Shown in pieces: positions 35,244-47,851 of a DNA stretch of 64,000 nt. Made by a program: the position numbers and the translations under genes. Source of the stretch: Archegozetes longisetosus (Eukaryota > Arthropoda > Arachnida > Sarcoptiformes > Trhypochthoniidae); NCBI GenBank assembly GCA_018873245.2, contig JAEMBT020000002.1, forward strand, positions 6,236,001 through 6,300,000, written 5' to 3'. A model generated the notes under the pieces. That model saw only the letters and a program-made list of their open reading frames with translations, was not told the origin of the DNA and did not search any database. Positions within the stretch are counted from its first letter, which is position 1, and each line of letters begins with the position of its first letter.

Positions 35244-35998
35244 TCTCTTAATGGAAATGAAAATTCGGACCATAGATGGTCCAAATATAAAATTTGTTAT
35301 ACAGAACACAAATTTATTTTTAAAAAATCTTTAACTATACTAAATTATTACAATTTATGTGAACTATTGAAAACGTAACAGAGCTGAATTAATTCTTGTG
35401 GAATTCTGCAAAAAACTTACGACTTTTGTTGAGACATAGAGGAAATTCACATGTTTGACAAGAGAAATATGTTTTACTTGCAGTTCAATCAAATCTTTGG
35501 TTCGCAAATTGATATCTACAGAGTACGCATTTCTGTCTACTATCTTTATATAGTGGCAAATGTGGTCCGGTGCAAATCGTTTCTCAGGAAGAGCAAAGTT
35601 TTTGGCGAGAAAGGTCTAATTTTTGATAATTTGGGATCAGAGGCAACTGTTTTAGTACTGACTTTTTCTTTTTTCTTTGCTGTTCAGCTTCTTCATCATC
35701 ACCATTATCACTATTTATTCTTGTTTTAATAAGAAAATCAAGTTGTTGATCATCAAAAACATTTTCATTGATTGTTTGCGAATTTTGATCTCATATATGC
35801 GAACTACGCATTAAATTTGTTCTTATAATGCAAATGTTTAATAAAAAAGTTAATATATATTTTTATTCTACTATTAATATCATACAATATTTGCTTAATA
35901 ATGGCTATTCTGAGATTTTGCGTTTAAAAGTTATTCAAACTTTTTGTAAATTTACACGAAAATTCGGACCATATATGATCCGAATTTCCATTAAGAGA
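35244..35998. mobile_element. TA-flanked MITE with TCTCTTAATGGAAAT ends
   Basis: About 755 bp bounded by TCTCTTAATGGAAAT and ATTTCCATTAAGAGA, with a second inverted block AATTCGGACCATA just inside. TA lies on both sides (35242-35243 and 35999-36000). The opposite arm has the unoccupied site (TCTTATACGGTAATAAAA near 58872). No coding capacity is seen. TA target use fits Tc1/mariner-type mobilisation. Confidence 0.85.
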
Positions 35999-36765
35999 TA
36001 AGTTTGACCAAATTCTAACATATTTAATAAGATCAGTATCAAGTATTGAACCAAATAAAATCAATTGATTGTGAGATCTTTCAAGAATTGTTCCCTGAAG
36101 TTGATTTGTTTTATAAATTACAAAAGAATAAAATTATCTTCAAGAATGCATTATATTCTAAATGTAGATTTCATCTGAAATCAGATCAATCAATTGATTC
36201 ATTTAGGAAGGTTTTCGATTGCTGTTTATTTTTATGTTCTCAACAAATTCTGAAAAATTTCAAATCATAAAAATTGCTTACCCTCGGGTATAAAAACAAT
36301 TCTAATAATAAGCTTTCGATTTAATAAAACATTGAATTAATTGAAATCTGAGTTATGATTTGATAAATGAAATTGTTTGAAGAGAATAAATAATCGAAGC
36401 AAATGTGAATGCGTCGATTGAATTAAAGTTGGTGTCGCGATTTTTCGGCATAGTTTTAAGCTTTCGTTTGTCAGAAGAAAAATAAAAACACAGTAATAAG
36501 TAGTGAGTTATACTGCTTACTATAAACAGTAATACAGTAATAATACAAAAACTTAATTTGTAGTCAATTCTCATATTTGTTAACAAATGATCAATTAGAT
36601 AACAATTAGTATATTTCTAAGCGATCTTTAGTTACTGTTAGACTAAAAATTGATACACTAATGATTTTTTTGACTATAATCATTCTTATTAAAGTATTAA
36701 TTGACGCACAAAATTATGCGTTCATATAATTTGTGGTTATGCAAAAATTGATTTTACAAATCATA

Positions 36766-39700
36766 TCATTCGACAACGTTACATGAATCGGAAAAAGGCT
36801 CAGTGATTGGAATGAATTCAACAAACTTTTTCTGTATGTTTTGATATTGTTTATGAACTTGATATTTTTGAGACGACTTATTAGTTAGAAACTGAAATAA
36901 TTTCAAAGCTTTTTCGTTAACTAAATCTGGATCAATGTGTTTGCTTGTATTGAAACTTGTAAAGACACTTAAAACTAAGCCCATTATCAATGTAATCATG
37001 AAACCAACAAAGGGCACCAAATATGGGGAGATGTGATAAATGGCGTTTAAACCTTCTGGTAAATATTGAGGAACTGACGCGTTTCTAAGAGACTCAAGTG
37101 AAACTCCAAGTAATGTTGAGTTTGCAAATTTGATCGAATCGCAGCCTGCTGTAGAAGTTGGAAGTATAGCAGGCGGTCTTTGATTAGCCATAGCACCGAT
37201 TGTTATTACGAGACTAGCGATTTGTCCTGATATTAGACCTGTTACTGCGCCAAACGCGTTACCAAATGGAAATAAGACCCCGATAACGTACACCGCAAAT
37301 AAGGGGCCGAGTTGTGATCCCGATAGGGCTATTGTTGCCTAAATAATAGCATATGTAATAATTAATATCTGGACTGTATAATTGACGTATTCTTAGTTAT
37401 TTAATATCTCTTTTGTTGTGATAACACCCAATTTAAACACTTCATACATGTTTTGGCTTCATTTCTATGAAATTAACTCAAAATAGAGCTGAATTTAGTT
37501 TCTATGTTGTAAGATTTAAGCTATTGATTGAAAAAATATAATCCACTTCAATGAGATGGAACTTAAAGCTGAAAAGTTCTGTAGGTGTAAATGGAAAATA
37601 TTTAATAGTTGATAGCTGATGGCATTGCAATTGGATTTCTTAGAACTTCATATTTGGATTCAAATTTTAATGCTATTCAGGAAACAAAAGTCAATTAATG
37701 ACTCTGTAACATAAGGGTGAAGTTCGAGGTTATAATTCAAATAAATAAGTCTAATTAAATACGATTCGAGTGGAATCGAGCTATAAATTTTCAATCTGAT
37801 TGCACTGAGAGCAGTGGTTTGATCGTTTTTCAATCACTAAATAAAATCTAAATTTTCTATTCGTTATACTAACCAATGGATTTAGAAATGTGTTTTCTCG
37901 TTACTACAAAACATTAGAACATTAAGATAATGTCCATAACAATCAGTGGTCTAACCATTGAAAAGAGTGCTCTCCAGAACAAATAAATTAAACATGTATT
38001 CTTGAAATAGGCTAAGCAGATATACAATTAACCGTTAATTTGTAGTCAAAGTAAGAAATCGAACAAAATGTTCAATATCTGCATTCATTCAGAGCTCGAA
38101 TAACTCGTGGAAAGCATGTCATTTATTAGCTTACTTCTCAATATTAAGGTCTTTTGTATTAGGTCTGAAGCTCACAGAAGATAAAATCAAAATAATCAAT
38201 ATTTTGACGAATTTGATCAAAATTTGTATGGTTTTGGCTCATCTGACAAACGTGTCAATTCTTATTGAATAAAAGTTGTGTTATTACATAGCGAGTATTG
38301 TCTTTCAATACCAGTACTATTCCATGTGACGAGTTATTATATGATTGTTTGATAATTACAAGTATTATATTCAATAAAAACAAAACAAAACCTCAAATAT
38401 AGTTCCGGTTCGGCTAGCGAGAAACGCCATACCAATACTTAATAATCCAATGAATACAGCGATTAATTTCGTTATCCAAAAGGCTTTATTATCACTTGCA
38501 TCGCGAAAAAATTTTTTAAGAATATCCTCCCAAACAATAGCTGCTAACGCACTATAACCAGAAGATAGTGTACTCAAAGAACTGCTGAAAACACATGCAA
38601 CGAACAGACCTATCAATTAATTCATAATCAGTTCTTTAGATAAATGTTATTTTATTTAAAATTAATGAACGAATCAAATCAAGTTTTAAATGATTGTTAA
38701 GTTTTGCTCATAGTTATTTCTAATCAAATTCATGTTAAGAATTAGAGATTTGAAATATGCGAAAAATAAAATTTAATCTTATGAACTCATTTATTCATTT
38801 TTTGAAACTTGAATTAATTGCAATAATGTTAATGAAAATTTTCAACTGTTTTACTATATTTGAAGGAAATACCAATTTTATAAGCTTTAATTTTTTTTCG
38901 TAATATTTGTTGATGAATTCACTCTAAACAATAATGGGCTCTCTTCTACTATAATATGCTTTATATATTGTTTGACAGTTATGCAATTATTATAATTCGA
39001 CTCAATAAAAATTTAATTTATTGTACAAGAGGTTAGAAAAACAGAGAAGTGTGAGCGGAGAATGCGGTAAGAAATACCTATTTCTTAAACTTGAAGATCA
39101 CAGAAGTGATGAGCTTGATAATTGCATTATCAATCACATTATAAATCTAACAATTTGGCTTTAAATGGGCTTTCGAAATCGAGTCTATACCTTTATGCAA
39201 ATTAAAAGATTTTGTTGCAATTTGAAGCATTCAGCTTTTATCTATTCTGTCACACATTTTCGTGAAGCTTGAAAAATAATGTATCAAATATTTAAATGAA
39301 TTACAAATTAATTCTAAGCCAAATACTATATCATGTGTGCTATTTCCAAAATTTTGTTCATACTATTCAATTTGATTTGTCAAATAAATGTTAAATAATA
39401 AAATTAATTACTTGTCTGATACTCAATGTTATTATAAGAGGTTTTGAAAAGTATTGCGCAATTCATTTTAATCGAGATTATTGTTCGCTTTCATTCGTAA
39501 AGAGTGGGCACAAACAAACAATATCTAAATTTATTCATATTCATTGAATGACTTATAAAATAATTAAAAATTGATACCTGGAATGCCTGGAAATTTATTG
39601 CCAAAAGACTGTAAAACAAAAAAAGGCATCAATTGGTCGGCTCTTTCCAGTTGTCCAGTTTTCATAGGATCGCAATCATAATAATTTGCAAACACAACCA

Positions 39701-42133
39701 CACCAGCATAGCAGGTGAGTGATAACAATACCATAAAAGCAGGAACCGATAAATAAACTGACCTATTCAACCAAATAAATAAATATATGAATTTTAATAT
39801 TTCTTAATACAAAATATATTTGAAATACATTTTTGCTTTCGAGATATTAGACAAACTGCATGACCTTTGGACTTGCATTTGACTTGTGCTATAACCACCT
39901 GTCCACATTATTGTAGTACCTATTAATACTGTCCAAAATGTGTTCGAAGAATATATGTCGAAATCCATACTAAATAAGAACCATATTATCATTAAGTTAT
40001 TGAAAAATTAAATAGTTTTACAGTATATCACTAATAATAGTCATAAATCGACTGAAGTTAGAGTTAGGCTCGTTAACAATTAACCCATCTGTAAGTTGTC
40101 TAAAGTGCACAACTTAAATCAATATCGTTCTGATCGACAATCAATTTATAGAACCTTCTGATTGGAGAAAACTAAGAATCTTCTTAACACCAGCTCTCGA
40201 TTGTCTGCCTCGGATAATAAAATTTATAATCTTTAACACAGCATAGTATCGAAATAAAGATGATTGTTTGTGTCCTATGTTGTTCGTGTCTAATTTGTAG
40301 GCCAAAAGCTCTAGAAGGGTTCACATTCAGGAAATTATCCAAAGGACTTAATGAGAAATACAAAGGCATGTGGTCTAATCGCCCGCAGCCAATATGGGTA
40401 TTAAATTAAAGTTTATGAATAGTGGAATCGAAGACAGAAACAATTTTTCAAGGGATTTTCAGTATCTATTCAATGTAGACTCCTTTTGATATATTAAGGT
40501 TCGATATTGTGAGCTTTTCTGTTGTGAATGGGATACGTTTATCTTTTTCGTTTGGTGACTTAATTATAGAGTAGCTGTCAGTGTACTGCAATTCGTACTG
40601 TACAGGTATATAAACTTGGTTGGAACAGACAGCAATACTATTATTCTATAAGACTGTTTTAGTAGATGTGTAGTCAAGCCACAGATTTTTAAATGATTGA
40701 GTTTGAGTAATTAATTTGAGATTTTGTCATTTTTCAAAAGTTTTAGTCTCATAAGCGTCAACTTTTGTCTATGGAACCGATTGCGAACTCAGTTCAGTTC
40801 AACTCAAATCAGATTTTGTGCCTTAAGTTTGGCTCTTCAAAGGGTCTGACCTCAAAGATTCTTAACAATTTTCATCATTCAAATGGTATGTTGTATGGAG
40901 TGTTCAAAAACCTTCTGCAAAGAATGAAATTTTGAACAAATTACTAAGCAAATTGAAATATACATATTCTGAAGCTATTCAATTCACTTTTAGTTATTAG
41001 AATATTTTAAATTATAATGTTATTAAATGTTTAGAAATAAAAGAATAATGTCAATTTTATTTAGAAACTAGCATCAAAATTGATTTTGAACGTAAGAGTT
41101 TCAAATAATTCGGTTTAAGGATTATCCGTTATAATCAATAAGAATTTTGAAACTAAACACAAACGATAAAAATCCTACTAAACATAACTGAAACTTCAAT
41201 TAAGTTATTACTTGAAGAATTGAATCCTATGACCCAAATCTGCTTTTCTGAATGACTCAGATAAACCTCCAGCATCTATTGTTCCCTATGTTTATTGAAA
41301 AATAAGACTGACTTTCAAAAGAAAAACAAAATAAAACAAAAATTTATTCACTTTGACCACAACAGCTATTATTCCAGCAAACATTATGACGAACTGAATG
41401 ACATCTGTCCAAATGACTGCTTTCAATCCACCGACGGATGTATAAAATGTACAAATAATTCCTATTAATATGACGCTTGAGGTAACTGATAGTTTAGTGA
41501 CTGCTCCCAATGCCAGAGATGGACCGAACAACACAACACCCAAGTATGGCAACTAGTTACAAATTTGTTATTTTCAGTCAAAATAAAATCAATTTTACCA
41601 AGTAAAAAAATAATTAGCTCATTAGATAATGACTTACAGATGAAATTATTGCAGAGAAGGTGGCGAACACTCGAACTATGTTTGAATCGAATCTTTTATG
41701 CAAATACTGTGGAATTATGAATATGAACGAAATAGATTCAATAGTAGTCTGCTCGAATATTAAAATCAGATGTATTCTAAACAATTAATACCTTATTAAC
41801 ACTGGTCAAATTCATCTTATAATATATGGGCAAAAAAATTTCAGCCGTAACTACCATAGTGATGAAGGTAGAAATGAATGACATCCAAAATTGTGTGCCT
41901 TTTGTGTAGATTTCAACTGGATGTCCAAGTATACTGACAGGAGACATAAAACTAGCCATCATTGACATGGCCACTGGTATTATTGACATTTGTTTGCCAC
42001 CCATTAGAAATTCTTGATTTGATTGTTTGTTTCTATCAGTCCAGGCATAATAAACACCTATAAAAGTTGATACTAACAGCATTCCTATGAACACAATATA
42101 ATCAATAGCGCCAAATGAATCAATATCTGACAT
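36766..42133 (-). CDS. SLC5 sodium:solute symporter (multivitamin/monocarboxylate type), copy 1, open
   Basis: Eight exons on the minus strand: 42133-41792, 41748-41638, 41552-41352, 41285-41212, 39969-39829, 39762-39578, 38609-38392 and 37338-36766. They are in phase and encode 614 residues, the usual SLC5 length. Family signatures: DYIVFIGMLLVSTFIGVYYA, FLMGGKQMSIIPVAMSMMAS, YLGVVLFGPSLALGAVT, YTSVGGLKAVIWTDV, GGYSTSQMQVQR, DCDPMKTGQL..DQLMPFFVLQ and GLFVACVFSSSLSTLSSGYS. These match SLC5A6/A8/A12-type carriers, which couple Na+ to uptake of vitamins or monocarboxylates at the plasma membrane. Oddity: where the family and copy 2 have SFMSSVTILG, this copy has SFMSPVSILG and then H for Y, substitutions in the region expected to line the transport path. 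Introns 4 and 7 are over 1 kb, the rest 40-970 bp. Confidence 0.92.
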
Positions 42134-42390
42134 GATTTATCATCTAGTTATAAAGAAGAAGAGACAATAGACAATTGTGTCTCTGCGAAGCGATTTGACC
42201 ACTTATTATAACAAAATGTTAAAACATAATTCCCACAGATTTCAAAGAATTTTAATTTCAATTGAATATTTTTATAATGGGTTCTAAAGGAGATTGATTT
42301 CACTATAAAAATTAAATTGACTGGTTCCTAATCCGAATTGAAAAAATATCTTTTATAACGCATGTATTTTAGGAAGATTTCATAACTGAT

Positions 42391-42840
42391 CAAGGCCTGG
42401 AACATGTCCAAAATTTTATTTAAAGGTAACCTAGTTTTTCCACCCTCCAAATCTTAAATAGCGAAAGTAAAAGCCTAGGATTAGAACCTATGACCATTAA
42501 GTTAGTGTCCCACTTTTTAACTAACTGAGCTATCAAGGCTTGGAACATATCCAAAACTTTATTCAAAAAGACTGGTTTTTCAAACTTCAGTTCTTGAATT
42601 ACGAGGGTAGAAACCTAGAATTTGAACGTATGATAATTAAGTTGGTATTCCACCTTTTTACTGATCGAGTTATCAAGGCCTGGAACATATCCAAATCTTC
42701 ATTCAAAAGACTGGTTTTTCACACTTACATTGTTTAATAATGAAACAAAATGGTTAGGGTTCCAACCTACGATCATTAGATTGGTATTCCATCGTTTTAC
42801 TGATAGGGATAATATTTGAAAGTAAAAATGGTACTTTTAT
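42391..42840 (-). repeat. Tandem tRNA-like repeat array, left arm (3 units of about 140 bp)
   Basis: The phrase ATCAAGGCCTGGAACAT recurs at about 42391, 42533 and 42673. Read on the minus strand each unit has an A-box-like GATAGCTCAGTTAGTTAA and about 40 bp later a B-box-like ATAGGTTCTAATCCTAG, then a T/A-rich tail. These are tRNA-derived, pol III-like modules repeated head to tail, about 260 bp upstream of the SLC5 copy 1 start. The boxes are decayed in two units. Confidence 0.72.
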
Positions 42841-43180
42841 GCTTACTCTTCCTATTAAATTGTTGAGCGTCCAATTCGATCTATCCATGAATAACGCCTC
42901 TACAAGTTATTCGTTTGACTATAACTTAATTGGCCAACTTAGTCAACAGTTGAAAAATAGTGAGCTCAGTTTAACAAAGAACAAATAATTACAATGAGAT
43001 TTGTGATGAGATAGAGCTTAACATAATTAGATTGGTTGAGCTCCCAGTTTATATATTAAATTTGTTTTTTTACACTTTTTCTTTTCTAATACGACAGACC
43101 ATAGAATCTTTAGAGTATTGCTAACTGAGACTACATATGAAACTGAAAATCTGGCGTACTAGTTAAACGTACCTCTAACA

Positions 43181-44261
43181 AAATTTGTCTGATTTTTATG
43201 TAGAATTGAAACAACTATTATAGTTTCGAATCGAAAGCAGTTTGTTCTGTAATAAATCTCATCATTTGAGCACCAGTTCGAAAAAATCAGTAAAATCTCA
43301 ATGAAATCAAATAGAAACTGAATAAAAACAAAATCCAGACAGAGGTTTACTCAACTTAATGTAAAAACTTATATAATAAATAACTAGATTATTCTCAATA
43401 ATCGTATGATAAATCGTTTGATTTTTGTGACGTCGAATCCATATCTTGTACTGCACTGTTGAGCTAATGTAAGGCGCACCATCTAATAAAACATGAATTC
43501 AAACAATCAAATAATGCGCTACTTAATAGAAATATAATAAGATTATTTTACACCTGAATGAATTTTAGCTGGAAGGTCACACACCAGAGAATAAACCAGA
43601 TTAAGCTCTGATAAAGCTCTAGATCTGTACTGTAGGCTTAATCTTATATTGGATATCCATAATAACAAGTGATTATATCATTTTTCTTCGTGGTATAACT
43701 TCGATTTATAAAGATGTAAGCTTGAAGACAGAATTTAGTTGAATTCCGCAACTTTATGTTTTGAAAATTTATATAACTGGGTCCAATTTTAACCAGGAAG
43801 TGTGTAAAATATTGTTTTTTTCAATGAAAGTAATCCCTTCGAAACTTTACTCATTACTTATGAGGGTTACGTTAATAGATTTTTACTTAATGACTTCAAT
43901 TTTTTTCGTTCATAACAAATTGATTGCATATCAAGTCTATAGATATCTTACATAACTTCATCATTATTCTGAAAATGTTTAGAAAGTAAGTCACTCAAAA
44001 CAATTGCCTAATTGATAACTTCTTAATACTCCTACTATCAGATTTTTTAAAAACTAAACTCAGATTTTGCAGTTAACACTTTATTGCTTTTGAAAATGTG
44101 AATCAAAAGTGAAATCGCTTACTCATTGACTGAAATTTGAATGTTTCAAAATAAACCTATAATAATGTTACAAATCATATTTCAGAACTGTAATAGGCGT
44201 CGCCTATTATGCTTTTTATTCGCTACACTTCCAGTTTCACCAAACTTTGATTCAATTCTAA
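43181..44261. other. Spacer of the inverted duplication, nothing recognised
   Basis: Non-coding AT-rich sequence inside the spacer. A perfect palindrome TAATAGGCGTCGCCTATTA lies at about 44192-44210. No gene is visible. Confidence 0.35.
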
Positions 44262-44623
44262 TAGTTCTGGAGTTAACTAGCCCCTCCATAATGTTTTATG
44301 CCTTCCACTCCTTTATTCTAAGTTGGACTCTTCCAAAATAATACTTTAGAAGTAATAGGAAATTCATTCGGGTAGTACAGTCGCCTCTTGTTATAATGAA
44401 GACTCAAATGTTCTAAATTGCATTAATTACTGAAACTGAAACTTTTTTTTATATCGCATCATATTATTATACAATATACTAATATATAAAAAAGGAACAA
44501 TTCGGTGAGTTTTAGATTTGAATGATTTTTATTGGTATAAACTCTAATGAACTCGACCAAAAAAGGGCAGATTTTTGAAATAATGTTTAGAAACAGTACG
44601 GAGGGGCTAGGTTAACTTCAGAG
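44262..44623. repeat. Segment bounded by inverted GTTAACTAGCCCCTCC motifs
   Basis: TCTGGAGTTAACTAGCCCCTCC-type sequence at about 44264 is matched in reverse by GGAGGGGCTAGGTTAACTTC at about 44600. This could be the terminal repeat of a small DNA element. No target duplication could be fixed. Just inside, TACAGTCGCCTCTTGTTATA at 44377 looks like a stray pogo-type end. Confidence 0.35.
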
Positions 44624-45279
44624 TTGCACTGGTCGGCCCAGTTTTACCAAATTTTTCAAAAAACTCAATTCTAACCTTATCACAAGATTTAGTTAATAAA
44701 TGAGTTTTCAAAATAAAAATTCTTTCTTGTGAACATCATTTTTACGATTAAAAATGTTTTTAATTCAAAATCAATGACTAAGTGATCAAATTTTATTTTA
44801 TGTTTTAAACTTACTCATTGGTAAGTTCTGATTCATGAGTAATAATAAAGAAAATTTGTTATAAGGATTTAAGTTTAGTTTTTAAAAAACGGACAGTATA
44901 TATACACACTAGAATTCAAAAGTATGGAAATCAGAGTAATTGACTGTATATTTTGTCTTTGGCCGAACATAACAATTACTTTGTTAATTTTGGCGAAATT
45001 TAGTTTAAATCAAAGTGTAATAGTTTGGGATTCGAACGATATACCATTTCAAATAGTTTCATATTTTCAGTAAAATTATAAACAATTGAAAACTTTTCAT
45101 CTCTTATTATGCTGTTATAAATAAGTAAATATTTATTTTGACTTCTTCAAAATTGGAAAAAAGCTATTTTATAATTCTTTAAAATTAAACTAAGCAGAAT
45201 GTCAATTTGATAAAACATTTTCAATCGAAATATATTGATTTGAAATTGATCTCTTAAAAAATTAGTCATATTACCCGAA
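44624..45279. other. Spacer, nothing recognised
   Basis: AT-rich, no coding signal or repeat recognised. Confidence 0.3.
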
Positions 45280-45314
45280 CTGACGATAGAATTGCAGCAA
45301 ATGTGGCGAAAACC
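45280..45314 (-). pseudogene. Possible relic of an SLC5 exon 2 (third copy)
   Basis: On the minus strand this 35-bp stretch reads VFATFAAILSS followed by a splice-like CAG, very close to the end of exon 2 in both transporter copies (VFATFSAIISS). About two thirds of bases match. The flanking sequence has lost clear similarity. The match is short, so chance is not excluded. Confidence 0.4.
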
Positions 45315-46208
45315 TAAAGAATCATGATCAAAGAAATCAGACGAGGAATGCAATCTGTGAATATCAATTGCAGTGAATTTACAATTTAGCAGTGATTAAG
45401 AGAAAAGCATTTTTGGTGGGATACTAGAGGCCTACACATCCCCAAACTGTCACAGAAGACGAGTATTTTACGGTAACCGTAATATATTTTCGTTTATTCC
45501 ACACTTTAGTTGTTCTTTAGTTCATCAAAAAATACTTTCTTTTAATCGTCGCTAAATTGATTCATTTGAAATTTCTTATATTGATTAATAAGCGGAAAAC
45601 AATATGGTCCCCCTTGTGACCTTAGGCTTTGACTTCTCTTAATAATCCCAAAAGTTTTGGATTTTATTACTAGAAAAGCATTGAAGATTTTTAAAATGTT
45701 CACTAAATGTTTTTATAATGATTCATACATTATTCTGTCAAAAATCTATTTTATAAGTCTATTATACTGGGTTTTACAGTGAAAATAAGTTTTTGAAAAT
45801 TCTTTTAAACATTGGTCTCCAAAAGATCCGAGTCAAAAGTTAGAGAATAATTTTTGCACATTAAAAATCTTCACTTTTTCTCAAACATTATATAGTCTCT
45901 CGGGTGTCACAGATAAAATGACGAAAATCTATCAAAACGTTTGGAATCTTTTTTTATCTAGATGAAAGTTAGAATTTTTTAATTAGTTTTTCTCTTAAAA
46001 TCTTACGCAAACATAAGATATCTGCTATAAATAATTAATGATTCTCTTGCAACGAATTTTTGAATGTTTAAACTGAAAATTCAAAAACACATTATAGACT
46101 TTAAAATCAAAATTAATATATAATCTATTTTTAATTTGATCATATTCAATTAAATGATAGTCTGGGTTCCAAAGAGTACATTGATTTTTTATTATGAAGA
46201 TTAGTTTA
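45315..46208. other. Spacer, nothing recognised
   Basis: AT-rich non-coding sequence without visible structure. Confidence 0.3.
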
Positions 46209-46210
46209 TA

Positions 46211-46926
46211 CAGTCAATTTCATGACTATCTGCAGTGTTTCAGCTGCTTATAAAATATGACTAGGTGATCCGATTTTGACCAGGTTAGTTTTAATTAAAG
46301 CTTATATAATCCGGTTTAATTCCCTATGAGCTTGCCAAATTATTATTAAAATTGTAAGAATAAGGCTCATTTATGTAAAATTTTGGTAGTTTATATTAAA
46401 AATTTCGGATAATTTTCTTTATAAAATATTTAATTAACAACGACGTCATTAATTGGTAACCCATTCAAAATATTTGTTTGTTTTAACAATCGAGTGACAT
46501 TTTGTTGACAATTTGACAAATTAGTGAGAATAAGAATCATTCGATACTTATTGTCACTAATTTATCAAATTGTCACCAAAATGTCACCATATTGTCCCCA
46601 AATTATCCCCAAATTATTCCCAAATTATTCCCAAATTATCCCTAAATTGTCACCAAATTGTTACTCGATTGTTAAAACAAATAAATGTTAACAATGGGTT
46701 ACCAATTAAAGACGTCGTTGTTAATTAAATATTTTATAAAGAAAATTATCCGAAATTTTACATAAATGAGCCTTATTCTTACAATTTTTAATAATAATTT
46801 AGCAAGCTCATAGGGAATTGAACCGGATTTATAAGCTTTAATTTAAAACTAACCCAGTTAAAATTGGATCTCCTAGTCACATTTTATAAGCAGCTGAAAC
46901 ACTGCAGATAGTCATGGAATCGACTG
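46211..46926. mobile_element. Long-TIR, TA-flanked element with a minisatellite core
   Basis: Two arms of about 300 bp are inverted copies. The outer ends are CAGTCAATTTCATGAC (46211) and GTCATGGAATCGACTG (46926), flanked by TA (46209-46210 and 46927-46928). Shared internal blocks include ACTATCTGCAGTG, TATGAGCTTGCC/AGCAAGCTCATA and AACAACGACGTC/GACGTCGTTGTT. The centre (about 46550-46670) is a run of 10-13 bp units such as ATTCCCAAATT and ATTGTCACCAAA. There is no transposase. Confidence 0.85.
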
Positions 46927-46928
46927 TA

Positions 46929-47540
46929 TATATCTATAAGGCTGAGGCCAATGTCATATCGGAATTTCTCTTGTTTTGGACATCCATGTCCTCAATTCAG
47001 TTATTTATTATTTTGAATAAATATTTATTTTTTGCTCAGAAATGAATTTAAGTTTGGTATCCATATAATATTATATTTATAAATTACTTGATAATTTCTT
47101 TTTTACCGCTGATGATAATTTAGGACAGCGCGATTGTAGTTACAAATTGTTATTATATTTGGGACTGAAGGTTATTACTTTATATTACGTACTTTATACT
47201 ACTTTTAGGCAAGAAAGAGGAACCGTTACTCTCGTTGACACCACATTGAGATTGGCGACATTTTCGACTGATTCAAGTTGATTCTTCTCAAAGTTTACCA
47301 ATAGTTATGCACAACCTACCGATACTTTGCTATTTTGAGTGTCACCAGATTTTCTTTTTCTTCTTTTGATAAACTAAATGCTTCATAAACACTAAACGAT
47401 ATCTATATTATAAAATCAATATTTGTCTGGATGTACGCTACACCACTGCATAACTCATAATCTGCTCAAACTAAGAATATGATTAGAACTAGTGTGATCT
47501 GTGGATTTGAGTTAATATAGCTTGAAGACTGAGGGTTAGA
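46929..47540. other. Spacer, nothing recognised
   Basis: No coding frame or repeat is recognised in this stretch between the long-TIR element and the SINE. Confidence 0.3.
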
Positions 47541-47830
47541 GCCACTGGGGTGTAGTGGTCAGCGAGTCGAACCTTGGGGCGGAGGTACTAGGTTCGAACC
47601 TCGTAGTCACTATACTTCTTTCACGGCGATTTGCTGGCCCCATGTCCCGATAGTAGTATATATGGCGGTTCCGAGAAACTACGAGTAGTACAAGTCTACG
47701 AATAGTATGAGCCATACTACCCCAGATTGTCCAAAACTCATAAAATTGACGAAAAAGCCTATAAAATTAACGTAAAAATTCAAAAATCAATGATAAAATA
47801 CGGGAAACTACGAGTAGTACAAATAGGTAT
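47541..47830 (+). mobile_element. tRNA-derived SINE
   Basis: The head carries an A box (GTGTAGTGGTCAGCG, 47550-47564) and a B box (GGTTCGAACC, 47591-47600) at tRNA-like spacing, so it has an internal pol III promoter. The segment does not form a proper acceptor stem and is followed by an unrelated body in which AACTACGAGTAGTACAA occurs twice (about 47679 and 47807). That is SINE structure, not a tRNA gene. The 3' end is uncertain; it may be cut by the neighbouring element at 47852. Confidence 0.75.
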
Positions 47831-47851
47831 TTTTAAGGAAAAACGGCATTA

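Larger units (their letters stand above)
33722..43180. repeat. Left arm of a large inverted duplication
   Basis: This segment reappears in reverse complement at about 48600-60172. Matching landmarks from outside in: the ACAAAATTATAAC region (33776 / 60113), GAGAATCGATTAAGTATTTA (about 33865 / 60022), the GAACAATTCTTG region (36090 / 58776), all eight SLC5 exons, GTCGATTTATGACTATTATT (40038 / 52262), and CTAATACGACAGACCA (43086 / 48700). The arms have many substitutions and indels, so the duplication is not recent. It contains SLC5 copy 1 and two insertions missing from the other arm (33952-34650 and 35244-35998). The limits are where I stop seeing similarity and could move by some tens of bases. 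Confidence 0.93.

Noticed and set aside
36046..36270. 74-residue ORF shared in reverse by the other arm (about 58630-58850)
   Set aside because: The counterpart has stops and frame changes, so conservation reflects the duplication and not coding.
45147..45353. 68-residue minus-strand ORF in the spacer
   Set aside because: It is a different frame over the possible SLC5 exon relic and has no recognisable domain.
46550..46680. CRISPR-like array
   Set aside because: Units are 10-13 bp, have no spacers and lie inside a eukaryotic transposon-like element.
47541..47616. A functional tRNA gene
   Set aside because: A and B boxes are present but the ends do not pair into a 7-bp acceptor stem and the sequence continues as a repeat; called a SINE instead.
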